Source: Clostridiaceae bacterium
Lineage (GTDB): Bacteria; Bacillota; Clostridia; Oscillospirales; Butyricicoccaceae
Length of the DNA stretch: 64,000 nucleotides
Reading direction: 5' to 3'
NCBI GenBank assembly: GCA_018383195.1
Contig: JAGZOP010000006.1
Location: 26,294 to 90,293 of the forward strand
Numbering within the stretch: the stretch's first letter is position 1; every line of letters begins with the position of its first letter. Positions 49,426-57,744 of this stretch are shown in pieces. Under the pieces are notes generated by a model that saw only the letters and a list, made by a program, of their open reading frames with translations, did not search any database and was not told the DNA's origin. The position numbers and the translations under genes are program-made.

Positions 49426-50715
49426 TTATCGAACCAGCAGCAGAGACACCTGCGGCACAAATACAATGATCAGCAGAGCAATGGCAAATGCCCCCATGAA
49501 CGGTATTGCTTTTTTCGCAATAGATGTGACCGGAATCTTCGTCAGCGTAGATGCAACATAAAGGTTATTGCCAATCGGCGGCGTTACAAAGCCAATTGCA
49601 AGGTTAACAATCATGATAACGCCGAAATGCACGGGATCAAAGCCTGCATTTGTCACGATCGGCACCAAAATCGGGGTTAAAATCAGGATTGCCGGACCGG
49701 TATCCATAACCATACCGACAAACAGTAGGAACAGATTGATTACCAGAATCAGCGCAATGCCCGAAGTGAAGGTCGAACCCATGATTTCAGCCAGTTCCTG
49801 TGGTGCCTGCGTCAGCGTCAGTACGCGGCTGAACGCCTGTGCCGCGCCAAGGATAAACAGAATCGGGGCATATGTTTCCACGCCTTCTCTCAGTACCGCA
49901 TATAGGTCACGAGGCTTGAGTGTCTTGTAGACGAACAAACAGATTACAAGCGCATAAACAACCGAAATCACAGCAGCCTCGGTCGGCGTACAGATGCCGC
50001 CATAAATTGTTCCCAGAATAATCACAGGGCTCAGCAGCGCCCAGAAGCTGTCCAGAAAAACCTTCAAAAATCCTTTTGATCTCAGTTCCCTGATGTTTTC
50101 ATGCAGCTTTTCCTTGTCTTCTCCATGCTTTTTACAATAATATACCGAATAAACCATCAGACATACGCCGATCAGAATACCCGGCAGAATACCGGCAATA
50201 AACAGTTCTCCTACCGATGCACCCGAGTTCATCGAATACAGGATGAAAGGGATGGATGGCGGGATAATCACTCCCAAGCCGCCTGCAATCGCAACCAGTG
50301 CGGCACAGAATGTCAGATCATATCCCAAGCTGACCAGCAGCGGAATTGTCATCGCGCCAACCGCGGCCGTGGTTGCTGGTGCTGAACCCGAAATTGCACC
50401 GTAAAACAGGCATGTAATCACCACTGCACACGGCAGTCCGCCAGTCTTATCCCCAATGAAATAGGAAAAAACGTTAAATAATTTTTTTGAAATTCCTCCC
50501 CGTGCCATGATGATGCCCGAAAGCACAAACATGGGGATTGCAATCAACGTAATGGAATCCAGACCGGACACCATATTGCGCAAGATAAACATTGGACTTG
50601 CTGCAAAAGTCGGATCCATGCCATATGGAATCAGGCAAATCATCGCAATGACAACACAGATCGGAACTGCAAGCAGCAGCAGGACAAGCATTCCTGCAAA
50701 AATTGCGCCTATCAT
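49426..50715 (-). CDS. TRAP transporter large permease, DctM family
   Basis: A 429-residue membrane protein, the Na+-coupled transport subunit. IPMFVLSGIIMARGGISKKLF, GALAISGSAPATTAAVGAMTIPLL-type motif (here ISGSAPATTAAVG), IIPPSIPFILY and MDTGPAILILTPILVPI are DctM hallmarks. Twelve to thirteen helices. It overlaps the small-subunit gene by 4 bp (ATGA). Confidence 0.94.
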   Translation of the reverse strand: MIGAIFAGMLVLLLLAVPICVVIAMICLIPYGMDPTFAASPMFILRNMVSGLDSITLIAIPMFVLSGIIMARGGISKKLFNVFSYFIGDKTGGLPCAVVITCLFYGAISGSAPATTAAVGAMTIPLLVSLGYDLTFCAALVAIAGGLGVIIPPSIPFILYSMNSGASVGELFIAGILPGILIGVCLMVYSVYYCKKHGEDKEKLHENIRELRSKGFLKVFLDSFWALLSPVIILGTIYGGICTPTEAAVISVVYALVICLFVYKTLKPRDLYAVLREGVETYAPILFILGAAQAFSRVLTLTQAPQELAEIMGSTFTSGIALILVINLFLLFVGMVMDTGPAILILTPILVPIVTNAGFDPVHFGVIMIVNLAIGFVTPPIGNNLYVASTLTKIPVTSIAKKAIPFMGAFAIALLIIVFVPQVSLLLVR

Positions 50716-51236
50716 CCGTTTACGCCCCCTTCCTCCGGTTTCGTGTCAATGATAATATCATGATCGTGTCTCTTCCCAAAGCCGCGGAATACCACGACCA
50801 ATGCCTGGATACAGCGGACTACTGACAAAACAAACCCCAATACCGGTGCCAGATATACATACACCATCGGCATACCGAGTGCAGCGCTTGTCTGATGCAT
50901 TGAGTCAAGCTGCACAATAGAAACCGCAGACATATACCCGAAAAATACGGTCAGCATGATATATACCGCTGCGATACAAACATGACGCACCATTCTGGGC
51001 AGTGCCGCTACCAGCATGGTCAGACGCATTGCAGACTGATTTTGTATGGTGAAACTGATACTGAGGAATCCAGACCAGACAAACAGATAGCGCACGACTT
51101 CTTCTGCCCACGACAGAGATGCACCCATCACGCGGCGCATAAAGATCTGTAAAATTTCAATGACAAGCATTGCAACCAACATGGCGACCAGAAGAATTTC
51201 TTCCGCATGCCGGTTTATCCATTTTATGATTCGCAT
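50712..51236 (-). CDS. TRAP transporter small permease, DctQ family
   Basis: A 174-residue protein with four helices; RRVMGASLSWAEEVVRYLFVWSGFLS is the conserved DctQ segment with the Trp-x-Glu-Glu motif. It heterodimerises with DctM. It lies 49 bp after the dehydrogenase gene and is coupled to dctM. Confidence 0.92.
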   Translation of the reverse strand: MRIIKWINRHAEEILLVAMLVAMLVIEILQIFMRRVMGASLSWAEEVVRYLFVWSGFLSISFTIQNQSAMRLTMLVAALPRMVRHVCIAAVYIMLTVFFGYMSAVSIVQLDSMHQTSAALGMPMVYVYLAPVLGFVLSVVRCIQALVVVFRGFGKRHDHDIIIDTKPEEGGVNG

Positions 51237-51285
51237 TTTTTTGCCCCCTTTAAGTTGGTATCGTCAGCTTCGTGCTTCGCATCTC

Positions 51286-52179
51286 TCAGCGGCGCTTAAC
51301 CTCCGTCTGTGCAATATCCTCTAAAATCTTGGTAACTGCCCAGTTGTCTTCATCCGGATAGCGAACAAACCCAGCCTGCACCATTTCACGCGCAATGGAA
51401 ACCGTCGGCATGGCACATCCTACCTCACGTGCCAAATCCATCGTGATATTGAGGTCCTTACTCATAACTGCCAACGAGGAACCCGTATCCTTAAATTTTC
51501 TGTCCATAATAAGCGGTACGCAGATATCAAACAGTTTGCTGCCTGCTACCGAAGTACTGATTACATTTTGCAGCACTTCCGGGTCTACACCCGCCTTGCT
51601 TCCCATTACCATTAACTCAAAAATCGCAGTATACTGCGCACCGACCAGTGCTTGCAGGCACGCCTTCACTACCTGACCCTGACCGGGCTGGTCTCCCACA
51701 TGGTTCGGGTTGGTCGCAATCGCTGCCATTACATCCGCGCAATCATCATAAATTTCCTTTTTCCCCGCTGCCATTAAGGTCAAGGTACCATTCTGCGCAC
51801 CCGGCAGACCGCCCGAGACCGCACAGTCAATCATCTCAATTCCTTTTTCCGCAAGACCCACGCCAAGCTGCTTCGCGTATCCAAGCCCAATCGTTGATGT
51901 GAGAAAAAAGATAGAGCCGGGCTTCATCGTATGGATTAGACCATCCGTGCCGAACGCGACATCAAGCGCCTGCTGTCCATTCAATACCATAACAAATACG
52001 ACATCGCTTCCCTCGCCGACTTCTGCCGGTGAATGGCAAGGCACACCGCCTGCCTGTTCGAATTGATCCAGTTTGGGGGCAAAGACATCATATCCCTTTG
52101 TGGGGAAGCCTTTGCGAATTAGGTTTTTTGCCATTCCCATGCCCATATTTCCAAGGCCAATGATTCCTACGTTTTTCAT
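51286..52179 (-). CDS. NAD(P)-dependent beta-hydroxyacid dehydrogenase
   Basis: A 297-residue enzyme of the 3-hydroxyisobutyrate/tartronate semialdehyde reductase family. NVGIIGLGNMGMGMAKNLI is the NAD loop, CAVSGGLPGAQNGTLTLMAAG the substrate-binding motif, and GQVVKACLQAL has the catalytic Lys. In TRAP clusters such enzymes act on sugar acids, aldonates or their breakdown products. It is cotranscribed with dctQMP and probably works on the imported compound. The substrate is not readable from sequence. Confidence 0.9.
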   Translation of the reverse strand: MKNVGIIGLGNMGMGMAKNLIRKGFPTKGYDVFAPKLDQFEQAGGVPCHSPAEVGEGSDVVFVMVLNGQQALDVAFGTDGLIHTMKPGSIFFLTSTIGLGYAKQLGVGLAEKGIEMIDCAVSGGLPGAQNGTLTLMAAGKKEIYDDCADVMAAIATNPNHVGDQPGQGQVVKACLQALVGAQYTAIFELMVMGSKAGVDPEVLQNVISTSVAGSKLFDICVPLIMDRKFKDTGSSLAVMSKDLNITMDLAREVGCAMPTVSIAREMVQAGFVRYPDEDNWAVTKILEDIAQTEVKRR

Positions 52180-52217
52180 ATGTAAAACTCCTTTTCTATT
52201 TTTTAATTGAGAAGCCC

Positions 52218-52242
52218 GCCGCGGGGCGGAAAACCCCGCGGC
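52218..52242 (-). other. GC-rich intercistronic hairpin
   Basis: GCCGCGGGG pairs perfectly with CCCCGCGGC between the isomerase and dehydrogenase genes. On the minus strand no T-run follows at once, so it is more likely a processing or stabilising hairpin than a terminator. It may set differential expression within the operon. Confidence 0.5.
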
Positions 52243-52267
52243 AATTTAGAAGGATAAGAAATGTTCT

Positions 52268-53131
52268 TTATTCAAACCGTTTTTTTAGTTCCGGAATATC
52301 CAAATAATATCCATCAATGAAGTCACCGCCATCCGGACGTAAGATATTTTCCAAAGAAATATATCCTTCATATCCATCGTGCTCTAGTGCAGTACGCATA
52401 TCATCCAGATACGGCGCCATCATGCCGTGTCCGATATTCTTAATATCCACCCACCCCTCAATGAGTGAACAATTCAAATCTTTGATATGCACATGCCCCA
52501 GAAAATCCTTCACTTCATGGTAGGCATTTGGATAAGGAATATCTCCATAATAGAGCGCATTTGCAGGATCCCACAGAATTTTGATTTTGTCCGATCCCAG
52601 TTCCTCGATAAACTTTCGGCACTGGTATCCCGAAACAATCATCGCGTTAAATCCGTTTTCAACTGTAATGGTAATGTCCTCGTCCTCCGCTAGCTTCGCA
52701 ATCGGACGATACAATTCGATAAACTTGGGCCACGCCTTATTGCCGCCCGCATTCCATTGGTCGGAGCCGTGTGCACCGTGCAGCACAATCGCCTTGGTAA
52801 ACGGCATTGCACGTACCTGCGGTGCCCCAACAATTCTGGCAATTCGAATCCCGTTTTTAAGCAGATTCAAATGCTTTTCATAGGTTTCGTCTCCAACCTC
52901 CAGGCTCATCACGTCTACACCCGCAAACGCATGTGTTGTAACCGATACCGGTGTAATCCCATACTGGTCATTCAATTTCTTGATCGTATCGGCTTCCTGT
53001 TCTGTCAACAGTTCAACCCGCTTACCGTAGACCTCCTGAAGCTCGGCATACTGCACTCCCGTTTCCTTAAGCACTTTGCAGCAAGTCTCATAGTCTTGGC
53101 TGATACCGTTTGTGATGACGCTAATTTTCAT
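52268..53131 (-). CDS. Sugar phosphate isomerase/epimerase-like TIM-barrel protein
   Basis: A 287-residue xylose-isomerase-like TIM barrel. Metal ligands are in ITVENGF (Glu), ILWDPANAL (Asp), FLGHVHIKDLN (His) and GYISLEN (Glu), matching the sugar-phosphate isomerase/IolE-like group. It is the first gene of the operon that continues with the dehydrogenase and TRAP genes, so it probably isomerises or dehydrates the imported acid or polyol. A GGAGG site (complement of CCGCCTCC, near 53136) precedes the ATG. Confidence 0.87.
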   Translation of the reverse strand: MKISVITNGISQDYETCCKVLKETGVQYAELQEVYGKRVELLTEQEADTIKKLNDQYGITPVSVTTHAFAGVDVMSLEVGDETYEKHLNLLKNGIRIARIVGAPQVRAMPFTKAIVLHGAHGSDQWNAGGNKAWPKFIELYRPIAKLAEDEDITITVENGFNAMIVSGYQCRKFIEELGSDKIKILWDPANALYYGDIPYPNAYHEVKDFLGHVHIKDLNCSLIEGWVDIKNIGHGMMAPYLDDMRTALEHDGYEGYISLENILRPDGGDFIDGYYLDIPELKKRFE

Positions 53132-53918
53132 ACTCCGCCTCCTGATTAAATGATTCTGTTAACAACACTGTTTGCATTTCTAAAAAAGCTTATAAACACA
53201 TCGCATAGTAAATAATGCAGCAAATCTCACAGTTTATCCGCATCATTATCAACTTTATGTTATATATTATATATAAACATCGTTCAATTTTCCATTCAAT
53301 ATTCACGTAACCGCAAAAATTATTCTGCTTGAATTCTATAGATTTCCACGGAATATTTTAAGCCATTTTAGCTTTTGTGAACTATCCTGCATCTATATTA
53401 AACTATTCTGCACGAATTGACATGTGATAATATCGTCATGATATCTATCTTAAATGAAAGTAAATCTGATTCATTCTCTGTCCAAATACCGTATTTCACA
53501 AATAAACGACCTTGCGGTAAAGGAGTTAAAAAATCCAAAAAATCAGCCACCCATTCGGGTGGCTGATGTGTTTTATAGCGAAACGCTACAGCTTCACTCT
53601 GCAATGTTCTCGCAGAAGCGCCTCAGAATTTGTGCAACCTCTGCACGGGTTGCCGTTGATCCGCTTCTGATCTTTCAGCAGGGCATTCACTCTGCCTAAT
53701 TTTCTGGTAGGATTATTTTCCAATCAGAATCATACACTGGTTGTGCAAATGGAATCAGATCTTATTGCACTCGAGATATCTATCGCTAAAACTTTCTATA
53801 TGAATCACTCAACAACTTCTTAACGTTTCTTATGTTTTCTCCTCGTAACACTATCCTATATACATGTTTATTCAATTCAAAGGAGCATATTTTTCTACAA
53901 GCCTTCTGACAAAGAAAT
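53132..53918. other. A+T-rich intergenic region with relics
   Basis: Apart from the operon promoter region of the gene at 53131 there is an AT-rich near-palindrome (53257-53280), the terminal fragment of an SLH gene with its terminator (53540-53674), and no complete gene. The two ORFs that cross here (53398-53604 on minus, 53454-53699 on plus) run through the hairpin and show no conservation. Confidence 0.6.
53540..53674 (-). pseudogene. 3' relic of an S-layer homology (SLH) domain gene with its terminator
   Basis: On the minus strand the frame ending in TGA at 53594 reads ...SGSTATRAEVAQILRRFCE..., which is the closing signature of an SLH domain (the Thr-Arg-Ala-Glu-hydrophobic motif). It is interrupted upstream by stops and frame changes. 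A hairpin CAGCCACC/GGTGGCTG followed by T6 on the minus strand (53546-53568) is its former terminator. Only the last 26 codons are left; such proteins anchor to cell-wall polysaccharide. Confidence 0.55.
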
Positions 53919-54617
53919 AAACCACTTTCTCAGAAAGTGGTTCGGGAGCTTGTACGGTTACTGAGAAAGACTGCTACGCTGAAAAAGTATGAGCGGAAAT
54001 TGTATCAGCACAAAAATAAGAAGAAAGCAAATCAATACAACAAACACTACATTCGGTTTGCATGCGGTCAGCAGGAGTTGGTGATCTATAACAAGACCTA
54101 CCAGATCACCGAAAACAACTTAACAGTTGCTTATGAGAAAATGTCTGACGGCGTGTTGCGCATCGAAGTCCATTATAAGCGTGGGAAACTGAAAAGTTTG
54201 GAAAATGAATGCAATACCGATGATCCGTTGGAGCTTCTGTGGACTCTGATTCAGGAGAGTCAGTCACGCATTTTAAATTTTGTGGAGAAGTGTTATCCGG
54301 ATTTGAAGTATCTCTCCCTTGGGAATGCACAGGAACTGGTTCATACATCTAAACTTGGGGCAGAAACAAAAAACGAATGCTAATACTGCTGGAACAGATG
54401 CAGAGAAAACAAACAATTGATGCGGCGTTTTCTTGGATGGATAAACAGGGTATTTCTACGAAGTCACTGCTGAAATCCTTTGAAAAGATCGCTATTCATC
54501 CCACTCCGTTTCGTACGGGATTTGCTGCTTCATAATATGCCCAGTTTGGTTGAAATTCTGCGCAGTGCTGGTGAAAATACCGTCTGTATCGAGCTGAATG
54601 AGATCAAATATAAATAA
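53919..54617 (+). pseudogene. Frameshifted gene of a mobile-element-like protein
   Basis: Three consecutive reading frames make one broken protein. The first (to 54383) is open from about 53919 and contains LLRKTATLKKYERKLY, HYIRFACGQQELVIYNKTYQI and GVLRIEVHYKRGKLK. The second (about 54378-54534) reads LLEQMQRKQTIDAAFSWMDKQGISTKSLLKSFEKIAIHPTPFR. The third starts MPSLVEILRSAGEN at 54537 and ends at the TAA at 54615. The order and the charged helices suggest a replication or transposition-associated protein, but I cannot name the family. It is flanked by a hairpin (AACCACTTTCT/AGAAAGTGGTT, 53921-53944). Confidence 0.55.
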
Positions 54618-54645
54618 GCATGTGGGTTCGTTCGCTGTCTCATTC

Positions 54646-54772
54646 TTGACAACAATCCTGCATATGCTATAATAAATATAGAAAAAGGGCGTTGCCAGTA
54701 GACGGTATCTCCCCTATTTAGCCAAAAAGAATATGACCGCAATCTGTAGGAGGATCGGCGGTCATTTTCTTT
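54646..54772 (+). ncRNA. Candidate antisense RNA antitoxin with its promoter and terminator
   Basis: TTGACA (54646-54651), 16 bp, TATAAT (54668-54673) drive a plus-strand RNA from about 54680. It runs to the hairpin ATGACCGC (54733-54740)/GCGGTCAT (54758-54765) followed by TTTTCTTTT, about 90 nt in all, and overlaps the 3' end of the toxin gene in antisense. This layout is that of type I antitoxins. The RNA has no open frame. Confidence 0.6.
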
Positions 54773-54848
54773 TGCTTATTTGTAAAATAAATGAAGCAAA
54801 TGCGACGAGAAATGTAAGAAGCAAAAACAGCTCTTCATAAGTAACCAT
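54762..54848 (-). CDS. Putative holin-like toxin of a type I toxin-antitoxin system
   Basis: A 28-residue protein: the N-terminal MVTYEELF, a single hydrophobic helix (LLLTFLVAFASFILQI) and a basic tail SKRK. This pattern matches the holin-like toxin peptides of Firmicutes (short, one membrane span, Tyr-Glu start, Lys/Arg end). A very strong ribosome site GGGAGGAGGTGAG is seven bases or so before the ATG. It has its own promoter (54932-54960) and a leader of about 75 nt, both on the minus strand. It is too short for ordinary ORF detection. The neighbouring antisense RNA supports the call. Confidence 0.7.
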   Translation of the reverse strand: MVTYEELFLLLTFLVAFASFILQISKRK

Positions 54849-54931
54849 CGCGCTCACCTCCTCCCGTTTAAACATTCAGGGATGGGTGAGGAAGATAACC
54901 GCCTACCGCAGGCACGACAACGCCCACAAAG

Positions 54932-54960
54932 AGTATAGCAGAGTTCGACACTGTTTTCAA
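54932..54960 (-). promoter_or_regulatory. Promoter of the holin-like toxin
   Basis: On the minus strand TTGAAA (54960-54955), 17 bp, TATACT (54937-54932). The leader carries GGGCGTTG (minus strand of 54918-54925), which is also found at the 5' end of the antisense RNA (54687-54694). Confidence 0.7.
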
Positions 54961-55002
54961 CTTGAATTGTGTTTGTAAAACCGCTGAAAGGCGTTTTTTC
55001 TT

Positions 55003-55575
55003 ATGTGTGAACGGTCTCAGATTGTGGAAAAACGGGACATTCCTGCTGACGCCAAGTATTTATACCTTGGATCTGTAAATGCACCAGATCATATATTCTG
55101 TCAGCGTTTTCTCTTTGATGTGGATGAGTGCAACTTACATCAACGCTTGCTGCGCATGGCAAAACATGCGGATTCTTTCAACTTCCTGAAGATTTCCACG
55201 CAGTATGCGCACAGCTCAGATTACGAATTCTATGCCGTTTATTATCGCGGAGACTATATCTCACCGGAGAACCCGGCAGTAATTGATGCCCTGAATGCTT
55301 TCCCGAAGGATGATCCGCTTGCATTTTATGACGAATGTATGAAGCATGTCCCCGTGGAATCGTACGCCGTAGACCGGGATGGAAACCGCACAGGCTCTAT
55401 GGGGACAACCAGTTACGCGCTTGGAAAAGGCATTGTAGATTTCACCACTCCGGAAATCTATCACAAAATGACACAGCTTAAAGTTAATACCTACGAGTGG
55501 GAGCGCTTCACCAGCCAAATGGAGCAGGATGATAAGTTTGAGAATATATACGAAAAGAGCGAGACGGACTGGTGA
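55003..55575 (+). CDS. Hypothetical protein in a mobile-element-like setting
   Basis: A 190-residue soluble, acidic protein without membrane segments or a motif I recognise. It has several aromatic-rich beta-like stretches (YLYLGSVNAPDHIFCQRFLF; YEFYAVYYRGDYISPEN) and an Asp/Glu-rich C-terminus. No close ribosome site is seen; AAAGG lies 14 bases before the ATG, so the start is uncertain. It has its own terminator (55557-55598). Its place next to a toxin locus and gene relics suggests cargo of a former integrated element. Confidence 0.6.
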   Translation: MCERSQIVEKRDIPADAKYLYLGSVNAPDHIFCQRFLFDVDECNLHQRLLRMAKHADSFNFLKISTQYAHSSDYEFYAVYYRGDYISPENPAVIDALNAFPKDDPLAFYDECMKHVPVESYAVDRDGNRTGSMGTTSYALGKGIVDFTTPEIYHKMTQLKVNTYEWERFTSQMEQDDKFENIYEKSETDW

Positions 55576-55600
55576 TGTTCGTCTCGCTCTTTATAATAAA
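55557..55600 (+). terminator. Terminator of the hypothetical gene at 55003
   Basis: GAGCGAGACG pairs with CGTCTCGCTC around GACTGGTGATGTT, then TTTATAATAAAA. The stem includes the stop codon region. Confidence 0.78.
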
Positions 55601-55683
55601 AACATTTAACGGTTGTATTGAGGTGAATGAGTAAGAATAAACTCGGCGACTGCTTTGAAATTAAGGATTAGGAAAATTGCTGA

Positions 55684-56574
55684 TTAGTCGTTAGGCATAT
55701 TTACCAGACGAGCGCTGGATATTTTTCGATATTGAAGGGGGGAGATATTAAAAGACTGTGTAAATAGCTTTGTAAAATAGCTTTGATTTGGATAACCTAC
55801 CCGGATCGCAATTTCTGAGATCGGGAGTTTGCTATTGAGCAGTAAACCCTGAGCTTCACCCATACGCCGCCGAATAATATATTTGGATAGAGGACATCCG
55901 ACCGCATGCTTGAAAATACGAGCTAAGTAGGATGGACTAATGTTGAAACGGGTAGCAATATTGGCAATAGAGAGCTCTTGGGTAATATGGGAATCAACAT
56001 AGAGGCGAATTTGATGAACAAGATCGATAGTTGTATCAGTAGCGATATGATGATAATTATGATGCATATCGACAATATCCAACAGCAAATAAAATAAAGC
56101 TAGAAATAATGATTGGCTGATTAATCCACAACGTAGGCTTGAGCTTTTTACCGTATCTACAAGGATTTTGATAAGATTAAAAAATTCAGTGTTGCTAGAG
56201 TCTAAGTGGAAAAGTGGAATGGTATTAGAAGAGATGATATGGTTCTTTGGTAGATTAGGGATCTGTATACCATCGGCAGCAATAGAGACTAGGGAAAGCG
56301 GTTTTGGATCTATAAATTCATCATGCAAAATTCCGCAGTTACAAACGATCAAATCACCTTTTGTAATTGGATAGAGTACACCATTTATCTCGCAGATACC
56401 CTGTCCCGCGAGGATAAGTGTGAACTCAGCAAAATCTGGATGACTGTGAAGAGAACGTGGGAGGGCGGTGGAAGTTTGTTCCCAGTTCGAAACATAACGA
56501 AGGTGTGGGGAGCCAACTTGACGAAGAACTTCTGGTGGTAGAGGAACAGGCATGTCATGTGTATATTTTTTCAT
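55684..56574 (-). CDS. AraC family transcriptional regulator
   Basis: A 296-residue regulator with a cupin sensor (SLHSHPDFAEFTLILAGQGICEINGVLYPITKGDLIVCNCGILHDEF) and C-terminal AraC HTHs (ELSIANIATRFNISPSYLARIFKHA; ISEIAIRVGYPNQSYFTKLF). It is divergent, across 378 bp, from a five-gene sugar or polyol operon, and likely activates it when the substrate is present. Its sequence is more A+T-rich than genes left of 53 kb. Confidence 0.92.
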   Translation of the reverse strand: MKKYTHDMPVPLPPEVLRQVGSPHLRYVSNWEQTSTALPRSLHSHPDFAEFTLILAGQGICEINGVLYPITKGDLIVCNCGILHDEFIDPKPLSLVSIAADGIQIPNLPKNHIISSNTIPLFHLDSSNTEFFNLIKILVDTVKSSSLRCGLISQSLFLALFYLLLDIVDMHHNYHHIATDTTIDLVHQIRLYVDSHITQELSIANIATRFNISPSYLARIFKHAVGCPLSKYIIRRRMGEAQGLLLNSKLPISEIAIRVGYPNQSYFTKLFTQSFNISPLQYRKISSARLVNMPND

Positions 56575-56952
56575 TTTGATACCTCATATCGGAGCGGCTT
56601 TTTATAATTCAATTGTAGTGCTTTTTACGTAAAAAGTCAAAAGAATTTGATTCATAATAGTTATAAAAATAGATTGAAGCGGAAATAGATTTTGGTTCAT
56701 AATAAGAGAAAAAATATATTTAACAAGATTAATTTATAGAAATAATTGTTCTGTTTAATGCAATAATGCTAAATTAGCGTCTTTAATCATACTATTTATT
56801 ATGAAAAAAGAAAGCAGAATTAATGAAAATAATTAATAATTATTGTGCGAAAATGGAGTGGAAAAGAAACAATATTGTTGTTATACTAACATCATCAAAA
56901 GCGATCTTGCAAAAGCAGGTTTAGAGTAATCACGATTAAAGGAGTAGTTGAT
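56575..56952. promoter_or_regulatory. Divergent regulatory region of the AraC-controlled operon
   Basis: Very A+T-rich, no gene. For the operon, TATACT (56882-56887) with a weak TGGAAA -35 (56859-56864) and a perfect palindrome AACAATATTGTT (56868-56879) in the spacer; a weak -35 is typical of activator-dependent promoters. Poly-A/T tracts at 56640-56760 may curve the DNA. Confidence 0.5.
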
Positions 56953-57729
56953 ATGAAACTTACAGGTAAATTAGCAATGGTAACTGGTGCTGCACAAGGT
57001 ATTGGTAGAGGTGTTGCACTGGAATATGCGAAAAACGGTGCCAATCTTGCAATCCTTGATATCAATGCAGAACGTTTAGCCGCTACTGCAAAAGAAATTG
57101 AAGCCCTCGGTGTAAAGTGCTATCAAATGGTGGGGGATGTTTCGAGCGAAGAAGCAGTTCAAAATTTTGTAGGAGCTGTAGTTGCTGAGTTCGGGAAAAT
57201 TGATATTTTAACTCACTGTGCTGGCATCCTCCGCTCGTGCGCAATCATTGATCAGGACGTAAAGGATTGGGATACCGTAATCGCAGTCAATCTACGTAGT
57301 TCATTCCTGTTTGGAAAGTATGTAGGTCAACAGATGAAGAAGCAAAGAAGCGGAGCAATGGTCATGGTTGACTCGTGTGCATCTAAAACGGCGGAAGTAT
57401 TTAACGCCGTGTATTGTGCATCTAAGGCAGGAGTTCGATTGCTGGCACAGTCTTTGGCGCTCGAACTTGCAGAGTTTAGTGTTCGTGTAAACAGTATTGC
57501 CCCTGGCACAATTAATACCGATATGATTCAGCGTTGCCTTCATGACCGAGCGCCCCTGTATGGTCTGACTTTTGAAGAGTACTTAAAGGAATTTAACGAA
57601 GCAACTCCGCTCAAACGCATGGGAGAACCAGAGGAAATTGGGAAACTGTGTGTATTCCTTGTCAGTGATGATTCTGCGTTTATCACTGGTTCTTCGTTCA
57701 ATATTTCCGGCGGACGCGAGTGCCATTAA
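56953..57729 (+). CDS. SDR family oxidoreductase
   Basis: A 258-residue short-chain dehydrogenase. VTGAAQGIGRGVALEY is the cofactor loop, THCAGILRS stands for the NNAG motif, and the active-site Ser plus YCASK catalyse hydride transfer. The Asp after strand 2 (AILDIN) points to NAD(H). Family members act on polyols, ketoses, gluconate and similar. It is the first gene of a five-gene operon with TIM-barrel, zinc dehydrogenase, second SDR and sugar-binding lipoprotein genes, 15 bp before the next start. Confidence 0.92.
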   Translation: MKLTGKLAMVTGAAQGIGRGVALEYAKNGANLAILDINAERLAATAKEIEALGVKCYQMVGDVSSEEAVQNFVGAVVAEFGKIDILTHCAGILRSCAIIDQDVKDWDTVIAVNLRSSFLFGKYVGQQMKKQRSGAMVMVDSCASKTAEVFNAVYCASKAGVRLLAQSLALELAEFSVRVNSIAPGTINTDMIQRCLHDRAPLYGLTFEEYLKEFNEATPLKRMGEPEEIGKLCVFLVSDDSAFITGSSFNISGGRECH

Positions 57730-57744
57730 GTAGGAGGGGTCTCC

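Noticed and set aside
53257..53280. AT-rich near-palindrome considered as an operator or origin
   Set aside because: It is imperfect and low-complexity; no repeated units or dnaA boxes accompany it.
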